From the NCBI GenBank assembly GCA_963965975.1, contig OZ014411.1, positions 1,597,001-1,661,000 of the forward strand: a stretch of DNA of 64,000 nucleotides. The letters run 5' to 3'. Shown here in pieces: positions 22,001-33,235 of this stretch. The notes under the pieces were generated by a model. It did no database searches, was not told where the DNA came from, and saw only the letters and a program-made list of their open reading frames with translations. This DNA comes from Xestospongia bergquistia. Lineage: Eukaryota; Porifera; Demospongiae; Haplosclerida; Petrosiidae. How positions within the stretch are numbered: the first letter of the stretch is position 1; every line of letters begins with the position of its first letter. A program made the position numbers and the translations under genes.

Positions 22001-22121
22001 CAGTGAAAATATTACAATACAAGTACTATGGTTATCTAAACAACATGAAGAACATTGTATGAAGTTAGACAGTTATCAAGTTATTAAAAACAGACTTAGC
22101 TTCCAACCAGGCATAAAATAG
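19017..22121 (+). pseudogene. Death / CARD-like / SH3 / LRR gene, copy 1 (coiled coil deleted)
   Basis: Exons: 19017-19032, 19090-19374, 19429-19713, 19759-20222, then 20260-20343, 20777-20842, 20893-20990, 21077-21194 and 21313-22121. Exon 2 encodes a Death-fold domain (HRWSPLGLQLGLLQPTLSDI, TWDSLASALNKLGENATADK). Exon 3 is CARD-like (LPVEIIQMLYEERVISKETL). Exon 4 is a domain I do not recognise (IINVCCLEAIVDHYNITAAK). The 20893 and 21077 exons form an SH3 domain (SFTKVYPVQLTINVGDVI, GEGWYEGTLNGVRGMFPINY). The last exon carries RI-type LRRs. Against copy 2, a deletion removes the end of exon 4 and the coiled-coil exons. Exon 4 therefore runs into TAG at 20220-20222, which would leave a Death/CARD-like protein and strand the SH3-LRR exons. 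Likely an intracellular adaptor or sensor; NACHT is absent. Confidence 0.8.
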
Positions 22122-23561
22122 TTTGTTCTATATATTTACTGTCAATTTAGTTTAAGTTTCTGTTGATGTCTTTTTAATATCTTTTAATAAAATACAAACA
22201 AAGCAGTTTTCATTGTATAAATATTGAGATATTAGAATATAATTTACTAATTATAGTGGGTGTGGTAAATTGACTATTGAGAAATACACTTAATATGCAA
22301 TACTCTAATAACTTGTTCTGATCTCATACTTCATTCAACCTCTTTATCAAGAAATATATATTGACATATATCAAGTACATTATATTAACAATATAATATA
22401 ATTGAACTATTATAATGTCTATACTAGTACTATTATAATATGATATTAGACTCATTCCTATGTGTAGAAGTCTGGGATTCAGACTAGTGCATATAAAACA
22501 TGTTATTATAATAATAACAATTAATACATTAAGATAATATCATATAACTATACTAATAATATATATATATACAATAGACAAAGGAAATACAAATTAATTA
22601 TGATGTCATAATGACAACATTAAAGATCATTGTAAATACGTGTTTATTGAAAAGTGGTAACAAGTGGTGGGTGAAGTCAGTTAAAAGGTAAGGTTATGTT
22701 CCCATATATTGATGATCAAGAGGGTGAGATTACTAGGAGCATATGTGTCTGATCACAATATCTTTTCATTTTTATATCTTAATTTAATGACCATTGTTAG
22801 ATAAATATGCTTCCTTAGAAGGACCCCTTCCTTAATCTTTCACGTATTGTCATGCATTGTATAGTATGTATTACTATAGTAACTCTGTTTTTTAAAGAGG
22901 AGGCACAGAGTATCTTGGTAGTTGGTCTACTGAATTGCTAAACAGAGGTATGTCATAAGTCTGGGTTTTATCTACTGGGGTGGGGGGGAAGCTTTCCCCC
23001 AAACTCAGTAACTTCCCCCAAAAAAGTTACAGTGATTTAGTAGTATGAAATTAATAAAAACAAGATTGTGAAGAAGGATGGGAGAAGAAATATTATAGTA
23101 TGCAATGAGAATGTGTATTGAAGGACCTGAACGTTTAATAGATGAAACAATGGAAGAAATTATTGAAAATTGCAAAAAAGTCAAGAAAAGAAAAATAGCA
23201 TTGTAATTAATAATTATTATTTATTCTCTTTAGTTATTCGCAAAATGTTATTCAATAAAGCTAAAAGTGCATTGGAAGTCAACTTCTCACCCCTAAAAAG
23301 AATTCTAGATAGAACCCTGTAAGTATAACAAAGTTGGTTGATAAGAGAAAAATACTAAATTCTTATTTTTTACTCAAAATGTCTTTGACATTACAAATAA
23401 ACAAATCAGCATGTTCACAACTGCATTAACTAATACAGATGACATTTGTCCTCAATGTCCCATATATGGAAGTAATGTAATTTATAGTACTACTTCTAAT
23501 GGTTCAGACTGGTATGTAGCCACACCCTTCTTTGACCTCACAAGTGGATATTGTTTTGACT
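22122..23561. repeat. Duplicated intergenic unit (copy 1) and promoter of copy 2
   Basis: Repeats the DNA downstream of the LRR exon at 15801, without the MITE and with a 560-bp deletion near 22736. The G run is 7 here and 13 in the first copy. At about 23355 it joins the conserved upstream region of the next Death/LRR gene, skipping the 17950-18810 LRR block, which fits unequal crossing-over. Confidence 0.8.
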
Positions 23562-26500
23562 ATGGCATCCATTCTCAGTGAGTTAAAAATTTAGATCCTT
23601 TTCTCATTTATAAATGTCAATATCATTTTATTTAGATATAACTAATTTGAAAGATATCATTGAAGCCTTGAAGCAAAGTCACTTCCCAAACCATCGCTGG
23701 TCTCCTCTCGGTCTACAACTGGGTCTATTACAACCTACTCTGTCAGACATTAGAGCCAAGTATAGAGATGATCCAGAGAACTGTCTTCATGAGTGTTTAA
23801 CTCTGTGGTTGAGTAAAGCTGATAATGTCACTGAAAGTGGAGGTCCTTCATGGGACTCATTAGCTAGTGCTCTTAACATGTTAGGAGAGAATGCTATTGC
23901 TGACAAAATAAAGGAATTTAGTGAGGAATTGGAATTTGTGTTACATAATATACATTCTTACAACAGAAGAATCATTTACTCCTGTCTGTCAAATGTTACA
24001 ACAACACACTGACAGACTCTCACCTCTCATTCTTCCTGTGGAGATTGTTCAGATGTTTACGAAGAGAGAGTGATCTCTAAGGAGACATTAGATGAAGTTA
24101 ATAGATTGGGAAATGTACTAGGAGAAGGTCCATTGAGAGCACTATGTACTACAGTGTCGAAAGACCCTAATATTTTAAAAGTGTTCGCAAGTGTCTTGTT
24201 GAAATCTGAAGAAACAGTACAGATTGCTAAAGATATACTCATAGAATATGGTAAATAATTTTATATAGTATTATTATTTCCATTATCATTTTCATAGAGC
24301 AAGCATTTCCTTCCCGAGTTAATCTTCAACGTACTTATCAATATGATTTTGATCAGATTAAAGTGACCTTTGGAAATCTCATTGAAACAGTTTCACCTCT
24401 CATTAAAGCTGGTATTCCTACATTGAAAGAATTGATCAGATATCTTCGAAGATGTTTTCAAGATATGAGACCTCAACTTACTACAGCTGAATCATTTGAT
24501 GATGTGATGGATCTTGTACAAGATAAATGTACCATTATTAATGTCTGCTGTTTGGAGGCTATTGTTGATCACTACAATATCACAGCAGCTAAACGACACA
24601 TTGAAGAATTCAAGACAGCTGTTGATACATTTTGTGAGAAGATCAAAACTGATATATGCCTTAAACAGAACTTCAAGATAGCTTCATTTTCTCATCATCT
24701 CACTTGTGAGACTATTGAGTTTGTGCTTGAGTGGGAGACTGACAAATACACACTTAGAGATATCAAAGATTTGCTATCAAAAGCATTTGGAGACATGTCT
24801 AAGTCTGTACAAGTTAGAGCAGTTAATGATGGCAACTCCATCATTGTTACATGCTATGCTCCTCTAAGTTTGATGGATTTCTTACTAACAACAGCAGAGA
24901 GGAATCTTAACCTACTGAAAGAGAATAGAGTCATAAAATTAACATTTGGCTATCACACCATTTATGATAAACGTCAGAGAGATGAGGTAAGAGATGAGTA
25001 GTAATATTAGACAGGAGTTACTACCTGTATTGTATATAGGAGATTAAAACTGTTGTAGATGAGAACACAAAGGAGTTAAGAAGTCAACTGAAACTACAAC
25101 AAATCATCAGTAGAAAAATGATAATGGAAAAAGAGTCTATTATCAGAGAACATGAAGGTAACACTGATATATTGTACATGTCCATGTATTATAATAGAGA
25201 CATATCATTGATGTTATAATATATGGTCACTGTTATAACTATTATATTTAATAGATAATGTATAGTGACTAGTTTTGTATTTATAGAAAATAGACAAATA
25301 AAAGAAAAGGAAGTACAATATTTCATAAAGACAAAGGAAGGTATATGTATGATATAATGATCATTTGTTTTATGTTGTTTGTATATAGCTAGTGAGAAGG
25401 AGTTATTGTCAGTGTCTGTTGAGAGACAAAGAGAGATAGAGACACTACAAGAAATTATAACAACATTGACATTACAATTAAGAGAGAGAGACAAACAGAT
25501 TGAGGAGTTAAAGCAAAGTTTGAAAGGTAACTGATATTAGTAGATAATTGTTACTTCTCATTATATGATATTTTTACTAAATTTAGCATTTATCCAAAAG
25601 CCTCAGAAACCATTAACTGATGAAGGAGTTCATAAGTCTAGTAAAGAAGAGTCCACGCTATCTATCAATGGTAAGTGTCATAGTACCATATCTATGTAGC
25701 ATTTAATATCACATGATAAAATTGTACAAGCACAAAAGTTATTAACCACTTTGTCTATGAAAGCATATACCTTATATAGTATTATAAGATAAGGACTTGT
25801 CATAATATATGTTAGTGTATGAATGTTCAACACTTCTTTTGTTCATACACTCCTATATATTATACACTACATATATTATACAAATTATATTGTCATTACT
25901 TATTGTAGAGTCTTCATTATATGAGTTAAGAGATGAGACAAAAGGTTTAACTGATGATAAAGAGTCAGGTTATGGTATGTTGTGTTATGATGTTTCATAA
26001 AGTTACATTATAATAATGTATTAGTGGTCTATACAGAAGCTGTTGTCAAGCAATCTTTCACCAAATATATCCTGTGGAATTAACTCTAAATGTTGGAGAT
26101 GTTATCAAAGATGTCATTAAAGTATGGACACATCCTTTTTATACATCCATTCATTATGTCAACATATTATTTAAAGATCATTTCTATTCATATTATAAAT
26201 TTTCATAGATTGGAGAAGGATGGTGTGAGGGGACTCTGAATGGAGTCTATGGGTCATTCCCTATAAATTATACAGAACTACAACTAGCTAAATCTGAATT
26301 ATCTCATGATGATCCCAAATTAGGAGGTAATCCCTGTAATTTGTTCATTAGAACTTAACTTATAATGTTTTATATAGTACAGTTTGTAACACTATATATT
26401 ATATGTGTATACTATATCTACATACTAACTCTGTTTATAACAGGACATACTGGAAGAATTGAGTGGAGAGATGATATAAAGTATGTTTGGCTTATCTCAC

Positions 26501-27252
26501 CAACTATTGAACAATGTAAAGAGGTTGTTAGCAGATTAATAAAAGAACAACAAACCAAAGGAAGTAGATGGCGTATTAATCTCAGATCATCATCTCCTGA
26601 AAGTGTTCTTATAATTATTAGTAATCTCAGTAAATATGCAGTGATGACACTTGATATACACAGCACTTCATTGGACAGTATATGTATGTCAACATTATCA
26701 ACAGAGCTACAAACTACTAATAAAACAATGGAAAAACTAATTCTTCGTTACTGTTCACTTACTGGTGGTATCAAACAAATCAGTGATGCTCTCTTTACAA
26801 ATACTACTCTTGAGGTGTTAGCGTTGATTAATGTTACTATCACAGATGAAGATACCAGTCACTTGTCTACTATGTTAAGTATTAATAAGACATTGAAAAC
26901 ACTACAACTCTCCAACTGTAACATCACTGATAATGGTGTCCGATATATTTATGAAGGCCTCACTAAAAACCAAACATTGACTGGGTTGAACATTGGGTAT
27001 AATCCTCATATCACTTCAGTTAGTACCAGTACAATAGTTGAACTAATAAATACAACTAAATCATTAACAGTATTACGTCTCTATGATACTTCACTGAACA
27101 ATGATGATATCAAGACAATATGTACTACACTCGGTGAAAATACTACAATGCAAGAACTATACTTATCTGAACAACATGAAGAATATTGTATGAAGTTAGA
27201 CAGTTATCAAGTTATTAAAGACAGAATTAACTTCCACCCAATCTTAAAATAG
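23562..27252 (+). pseudogene. Death / CARD-like / coiled-coil / SH3 / LRR gene, copy 2 (all exons, two frameshifts)
   Basis: Twelve exons: 23562-23577, 23636-23920, 23967-24250, 24298-24986, 25040-25157, 25287-25340, 25389-25526, 25587-25670, 25909-25974, 26025-26121, 26209-26326 and 26444-27252. Domains in order: Death fold, CARD-like helical domain, unrecognised domain ending MDFLLTTAERNLNLLKENR, coiled coil over exons 5-7 (LRERDKQIEELKQSLK), a Ser/Thr/Glu-rich linker, SH3 and C-terminal RI-type LRRs. Compared with copy 1, one base is missing near 24056 (stop TGA 24071-24073) and one near 26064 in the SH3 exon (stop TAA 26081-26083). Every splice site is kept. If these are assembly errors the gene would be intact; if not, it is recently dead. 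The architecture implies a NACHT-less NLR-like adaptor. Confidence 0.8.
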
Positions 27253-27757
27253 TTTGTTCTATATATTTACTTTCAATTTAGTTTAAGTTTCTGTTGGTCT
27301 TTTTAATATCTTTTATTAAAATACAAACAAAACACTTTTTATTGTATACATATTGAGAAATTAAAGTGGAGTTTACTAATTATAGTGGGTGTGGTAAATT
27401 GACTATTGAGAAATACCACTTAATATGAAATACTCTGATAACTTGTTCTGATCTCATACTTCATTCAACCTCTTTATCAAGAAATATATATTGACATATA
27501 TCAAGTACATTATATTAACAATATAATATAATTGAACTATTATAATGTCTATATTAGTACTATTATAATATGATATTAGACTCATTCCCATGTGTAGAAG
27601 TCTGGAATTCAGATTAGTACATATAAACAATACTACATGTTATTATAATAATAACAATTAATACATTAAGATAATATACCATAATATAATAACTATACTA
27701 ATAATATATACATACAATAAACAAAGGAAATACAAATTAATTATGATGTCATAATGA
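27253..27757. repeat. Duplicated intergenic unit (copy 2), truncated
   Basis: Same 3' flank as after 15801 and 22121 (for example GTGTAGAAGTCTGGAATTCA). Similarity ends at about 27757, just before the MULE-like element. Confidence 0.8.
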
Positions 27758-27777
27758 CAATTTGAAGATCGAATGTA

Positions 27778-28634
27778 TCCCAGAATGTCTAAAATAAAAA
27801 CATCTAATCACAGATTGTCTTTAAAATGTCTAAATAAAAGAATGAAATTATTAATGAAAATTAATCAAAGGAGACAGCAAGGTCTTTAATTACATTAATA
27901 TATGCATCTAAAGTTCTGGAGCCATTTTCAAGTTCTGTTTTTAACTTATGTATTTTTTCATCACTTTCTTCTTCTTGCTCTGATAACACCACCTCCTTCC
28001 AACTGCCTGATCGTGACCTCTGTTGCAGCTTGCTCTTTTTTAAGAATCTCTATCAATTTGTAAATATTTGGGTGTGATTTTCTTGCCATTTTCTTGATTC
28101 TGTTGTGCCAACCTTCCAAATGATTGTTTGTGCGTGGACTAGCATATGAAAATAGTTCCATATCTGTAGTCTGAAGTTACCATTGAGTCAAGTATGTTGA
28201 AAGTAATCAGAATACTCTTGTACTCGTGTATCTTGAGGCATAGTTGCTTTAATAGCTGGAAGTAGTGCATAGAGGAGAGGGAATTGTTTTCCATAAATGA
28301 AAGCATTGATGGTAAAAATCAACCATCAAGAAGAACAGCTTTTCCACCTTTCTGGTTAGTAATAAACTCCATTTCAAACTTATAATGAGCAAACAGAATG
28401 ACTGACTGCTCTACAGGTTGATACTAGTCTTAAATACTAAAATTGGAGAATATTAATATCAAAGCTGACTCACTTCTCTCTTTTCATTCTTCATTGTACA
28501 AACTAATAGATCAAAGATATATGTGATCGAGATGTTTATACTTTAATCCCTTTACTGAATATGCTTTGATAAATTACATGCACTAGCAGTTACAATAATA
28601 CTTTTTAGACATTTTGGGATTAGACATTCTGGGA
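27778..28634. mobile_element. MULE-like DNA transposon remnant
   Basis: TCCCAGAATGTCTA (27778-27791) and TAGACATTCTGGGA (28621-28634) are exact inverted repeats. A second AATGTCTAA-type repeat lies just inside each end. The interior encodes a transposase remnant on the minus strand. No 8-9-bp target duplication is obvious, and sequence outside the right end does not resume the array unit, so the surroundings were also rearranged. Confidence 0.75.
27961..28390 (-). pseudogene. FLYWCH/MULE-type transposase remnant
   Basis: The minus-strand frame at 28161-27961 reads RTNNHLEGWHNRIKKMARKS then HPNIYKLIEILKKEQAATE. This is the C-terminal signature of MULE transposases fused to FLYWCH zinc fingers. 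Upstream on the same strand, FITNQKGGKAVLLDG (about 28375-28330) looks like the start of a FLYWCH domain. A frame-broken stretch corresponding to AFIYGKQFPLLYALLPAIK lies between. The catalytic centre is deleted. Confidence 0.75.
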
Positions 28635-28724
28635 GCAACCCAACAACAGTTGTTAAGTAGTCTATGTAGCTATGGTAATAGTTGCCATGGTAACACAGGT
28701 GGTTACTATGATGATATCTGGTAC

Positions 28725-28940
28725 CTGCAATATTTCCAAGTGCCCATACAGCTTGATCTCAGACATTAGCATGTGGAGATGAGAGGAGATTGAAAAACAT
28801 TGGTACAGCCCCTATAATCCAATGAGTCAATAATACAATATAATGTTAATGTGTTCACCTGATTGTACAACTGTACTAGTTTGTTCAGAGTTACTAGATG
28901 CAATGTTAGTAAGTGACCAAGCTGCATCAAATTGTAGCTG
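28725..28940 (-). pseudogene. Importin-alpha (karyopherin alpha) ARM-repeat fragment
   Basis: The minus strand holds two exon-like pieces. 28940-28859 reads QLQFDAAWSLTNIASSNSEQ and ends in CAG|GTGAAC. 28811-28725 follows an intron with an acceptor ATTATAG and reads GAVPMFFNLLSSPHANV, then a TGA (28761-28759) in place of the expected Cys or Glu codon, then DQAVWALGNIA. These are adjacent armadillo repeats of importin alpha (LQFEAAWALTNIAS... GAVPxFIxLL... DQAVWALGNIAGD). Only about 55 residues remain, so it is a gene fragment. Confidence 0.85.
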
Positions 28941-29217
28941 TTGACTGACATTGAACATTAGGTATAATCCTCAAATCACTTCAGTTAGTACCAGTACAAT
29001 AGCTGAACTAATAAATACAACTAAATCATTGAGAGAACTACGTCTCTATGGTACTTCACTGAACAATGATGATATCAAGACAATATGTACTGCACTCATT
29101 GAAAATACTACAATACAGACACTATATTTATCCAAACAACATAAAGAGTATTGTATGAAGTTAGACAATTATCAAGTTATTAAAGACAGACTTAAGTTTT
29201 GGATAACTATAGAGTAG
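28938..29217 (+). pseudogene. Terminal LRR fragment of the Death/LRR family (copy 3)
   Basis: Reads TLNIRYNPQITSVSTSTIAE and TIQTLYLSKQHKEYCMKL to a stop at 29217. It corresponds to the last third of the terminal LRR exon. It is joined directly, with the opposite orientation, to the importin-alpha fragment, so its 5' part was lost by rearrangement. Confidence 0.85.
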
Positions 29218-30022
29218 TTTGTTCTATATATTTACTTTCAATTTAGTTTTGATTTCTGTTGATGTCTTTTTCTTTAGTAAACATAAAATACAAACAAAAC
29301 AGTTTGTTCTATTCATGTACATGTACTATAGTGGGTGTGGCATATTCAGAGTGCATGACTAGAGCTATACTTCTTTTATTATTCTTCTTATTATTACTTC
29401 TTCTGAGTATTTCTTATTAAAGAAATGCTCAGATCACTTGTTTGATCTAATGATAACACTTCATTCATCCTCTGTATCCAAGAGTAACCTTTGACATGTA
29501 AATAAATCTATATTATGTAAATAATATGATTTATTGTGCTATTTATAGTATACAAGTGATTTATGAAATATTATTTATAGTAACAGTAAATAGTGGTCCT
29601 AAATATTTAGAGTATTTGATTTATTACATGAACAATGAAAGTCTGAACTACATACAACTAAACATATAATTGATTTTATGTGATAACATATAGTAGTTTA
29701 AATACATATAGTGGTTTGTAGTGTTAGAGGTTTTATCTTATTTATTTTCAATTTATGCTAACTCTCTTCTCTCTCTTTAAATAATATTAATATTTTATAA
29801 AGAGACAGGTACATACTCTTACAACAAGTCCAATATACTTTATTATATAACTGAGTGTTATACTGAATATATTACTAAAGTATTGTTACTAATGTTACCA
29901 GGTGGAACGTATCATGTACATAACATACCTCTATTACCATATATGGGAGTAATGCTATTTATAGTACAGGAGTAATCGTTAAGTAGCCACACCCTTCTTT
30001 GACTTCCAAAGAAATATAGACA
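29218..30022. other. Intergenic stretch, partly Death/LRR promoter-like
   Basis: No gene. The part from about 29890 resembles the upstream regions at 18815 and 23371 (CCACACCCTTCTTTGACTT just before the ATG at 30023). Confidence 0.55.
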
Positions 30023-30165
30023 ATGGCATTAAGTCTTAGTGAGTTAAAAATGAAGTTCCTTTTCTCATTTAAAAATGTCATTTTCATTTTAGATGTTGCT
30101 AATTTGAAAGATATAATTGAAGCTTTGAAGAAAGGTCTTTTCCCAAGCCATCGCTGGTCTCCTGT
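30023..30165 (+). pseudogene. Death-domain gene copy 3, cut off within exon 2
   Basis: Exon 1 at 30023-30038 (ATGGCATTAAGTCTTA, then GTGAGT) and the start of the Death exon at 30093 (NLKDIIEALKKGLFPSHRWS) are clear. At about 30165, within the WSPL motif, the sequence switches to unrelated AT-rich DNA that belongs to the CD225 units. This is the breakpoint between the two arrays. Confidence 0.85.
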
Positions 30166-30518
30166 ACTTATGTATTAACAAACATAATGTGTACTTATGT
30201 ATTAACAAACATGCATGTATTTGAAAATAAATAACGAAATCTAGAAAGTATATATACAACTAATACAGATTAGATATTGTATTAGCAATTTCAAATTCTG
30301 CTGAACATGTTCATAGATAGTCATAATGTTTACTAAGTGATAATTTATGATTGCTCAGATGCCTGATTGATCTTTGACATGTTGCGTAAATGCACAATGG
30401 CATTTTTTCGTATAATTAGATTATATACGATACTGTATTCCATAAAAGTAGAAGTTCAAAGTTCAAAGTTCAATGTTTATTCGATAAAGCCCCAGTGGGC
30501 ACGATTTGAATATCCCTA

Positions 30519-30530
30519 TGCGCATGCGCT
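30519..30530 (+). promoter_or_regulatory. NRF1-like palindrome, CD225 copy A
   Basis: TGCGCATGCGCT, 95 bp before ATGGAAG. In this AT-rich DNA the CpG-containing palindrome stands out. It matches the known NRF1/alpha-PAL consensus YGCGCAYGCGCR. It is followed by the conserved block TTTTGCAAGTGTCTTCA. Confidence 0.75.
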
Positions 30531-30613
30531 ATTTTGCAAGTGTCTTCAGAGAGCAGATTGTTTCTCTCTCAATTCTATACAATTTGTATCACCTCTGTAC
30601 TTACGGATATATA

Positions 30614-31992
30614 ATGGAAGGTACTTATTTACTATATATAATTTCTTTCATATTGTTATAGTTCTGCAAAAGATAACTGATTAATCGCGATACCTCATGT
30701 GCTTGTGTACAAATATACGACAAATCGCAATGTAATTGATCGGAATTCCTTGATTTTCTAAACAAAAAATTACCAAAGTCTATACTTGACGAAAATACTG
30801 AAGCACTATAAGGTTGGAGCAAAGCTGAGGGCTATGCTTCATGACAAAGTATTAGTCTAATAAGATAGGAAACAGGACTTGTCTAGGTACAACTATAACA
30901 ATATGTACAGATGTGGTATTAGATAGAGTATTTGTACCACTTATTAACATGTAAAAGCAACATTGACACTACTGTTAGGAAACTAGACTATCACTTGAGT
31001 AAAAAATTTAAAATAAAATATTACAAATTTAAAATAATATCACTTTACTTTTTTATTTCTGTAGGTGTAGCTCCAAAAAATCCTAAACAGGTAAAGCTAG
31101 TTTACATAACACCAATACACATGACACCAACATTCAAAATTTTATGTACACTTCACTACACTGTAATATGATATCATGAATATAATTATATCATTACATA
31201 GCAAGGGTATCACCCTCTACAAGACCAAATCACATATTCTCTGGAACGGAAATACCCACCACAGGAAGAACACTCTCCTACGGAGAGATATGAAAGTATG
31301 GACATAATAATATTTTTAGTAGCAAGGCCATTCCTTACTCATAAATAGATGTTACACCATTTTATCCATCTGGTCAAGAGCAACTCAATTATCCTGGTAT
31401 CCAGGCTGTTCCTGTCACACAGCAGGAAACTGTAAGTAAATTTTTATTAAGAAAAACAAAATATTTTTTCTTTTTAGTCAAATATAGTTGCTGTACAGTC
31501 ACAACCAACTTCAATGAGTGCAAACACTGTGATTCATCCTACAAAAGATCACTATTTGACATTGTCCATTGTGCTAACATTCTTATGCTTGTTTGTTGGA
31601 AATTTGCATATCCTTCTGTGTACCATACCAGCTATTATACTTGCCATAATGGTGAGTATTGTTTTTATTAAGAAAATATTTGAATGTGTTTGTAAAATAT
31701 ATCTATATAGGCTCGTCACGCTGAGACACATGGTGATCTGAAAGGGGCTCAATCTAAAGCTCAAGTTGCCTTGTACCTTAACATTGTTTCTTTTGTAGTT
31801 GGAATGATGGTTATCAATATTTTCGTTATGATGACAGCAAAACAAATAGCAGCTACAGCCAGACATTACAAGCACGGGTATTGTTATTATTATTCAACTC
31901 GTTATTTCATTCTGCTTTTTATAATAACTATATTCTTATTCTTACTACAATATCAACTATCACAGAAAAAAGCATTTAATCATTTTAACTAA
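30614..31992 (+). CDS. CD225 (IFITM/dispanin-like) membrane protein, copy A
   Basis: Exons: 30614-30620 (ATGGAAG only), 31071-31090, 31202-31295, 31349-31431, 31478-31651 and 31711-31992. Joined they give about 219 aa. Residues 1-68 are a hydrophilic Pro/Gln-rich tail (MEAPKNPKQ, YHPLQDQ, YPPQEE, FYPSGQEQLNYPG). Residues about 92-165 form a CD225 domain: DHYLTLSIVLTFLCLFVGN, a hydrophobic hairpin, then the loop GDLKGAQSKAQVALYLNI and a membrane segment. The GDxxGAQxxAxxAxxLNI loop is the same as in vertebrate IFITMs. A phase-0 intron splits the domain after LAIM. The C-terminus is uncertain: reading on from 31877 gives a hydrophobic tail to 31992, while splicing at GTATTG to the exon near 32530 would give a short tail. 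CD225 proteins sit in endosomal or plasma membranes and alter fusion or trafficking. Confidence 0.85.
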
Positions 31993-32519
31993 AATCTTTG
32001 TTACCACAGTTCCATCAATATGATGAAACCTAATTCTAAGTTGTTACAAGGCTATTTTTAGTGTCATTCCCTATGTATAGAGCCAATAGTTGCATCTACA
32101 ACTACTTTGCTTTTATACCTTCTTTGTTATAGTAATTAAATCATGGCTTTAATTGAAATTCTAAGCTGATACTATTTCAACTGACTAATCCAGTTAGTTA
32201 AGTGGAAACAGTATCTATCTCTCACTCATAGTTACAATTATTGGACATTGCTTTGTGGGTATACGTACTCAACATTAGAGTTATATCTAATTGACGAATT
32301 TCTGCTAACAAAGACAATCGTTGAAATGACAAAATACTATTTTAAGTGTACAATTACTATACAACCAAATTACACATGTTACTAACAAATTTAGAGCTAT
32401 CTTTTGTAGAAAACTCTGTAATTTTATTAATATTTTATTCACTACTATTTTTAGGTAATTAAAAATTATTTGGAATAAATATATAGTATTGGTAATAATA
32501 GTTTTTATCATTATCCTTT

Positions 32520-32800
32520 TCTTTATAGTTGCAACGATAACACACACAATAGCAGCTACACCTAGACACACTGGCTATTACAGTTACTACTGTGATCATT
32601 CCACTTATATATACCTGTTCTGCTTTTATATTTATTATTCTTATTTTTACTACAATATCAACTACATTTATTATGCAACCACTTATTCCAATTATACATG
32701 CTATTAACAAACTTAAGAGTTACCTTTGTGGCATTCAATGTAATTTTATTAATACTTTTGTTGGCTATCATTTTTACTTCATGACTTTTCTATAGTGTAC
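32520..32800 (+). repeat. Duplicated C-terminal exon block of CD225 copy A
   Basis: After the acceptor TTTCTTTATAG, a stretch homologous to the end of exon 6 reads IAATPRHTGYY in one frame. It then repeats the downstream hydrophobic block (ACTACATTTATTATGCAACC, CAATTATACATGCTA). It could be an alternative last exon or a decaying duplicate. Confidence 0.6.
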
Positions 32801-32884
32801 AGGTTATTAAGTCATTACAAAATAAGTATAATATTGAACAATAGTAATATTTTTTGTATATGATACAGATAAAACTTGAGTTAC

Positions 32885-33235
32885 TAATGTGATAATATGT
32901 TTATAATTTTATTCTTGACACGACAACAGCTGGATTTACATAAATAGATAAACTGTGAAAAGACAATACATCACTAAATAAACAATAAATATATATAGTT
33001 ACTACATTCTTCCAACATTAGCTTGTTCAGCATATGTTAAGGTGATTTAAAATGGTCAGGTCATATTTGAGTTGATCAGTGCAATCTTCCTCCAGAAGTA
33101 CTGATTGAGCCTTGATGAGCTTGTTGTAGTTCTAGCAACATGTCACTTCGACATGGTACATTAGGTACAAATATGTATGAACACCATAACATAGCTGTGA
33201 AAAGCACTAAAATAGAACCTATTTTATAGGGTGAA
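32885..33235 (-). mobile_element. Gypsy remnant in CD225 unit A
   Basis: Minus strand. It carries LTR debris (TTACATAAATAGATAAACTG, then GTTACTACATTCTTCC = reversed polypurine tract/LTR start), the reversed element end, and integrase-region pieces (around CATGTCACTTCGACATGGT). Internally deleted. Confidence 0.75.

Noticed and set aside
31552..31875. Minus-strand ORFs opposite CD225 exons 5 and 6 (also 35165-34941, 37364-37140, 54820-54407)
   Set aside because: Shadow frames of the conserved CD225 exons; no independent conservation or motif.
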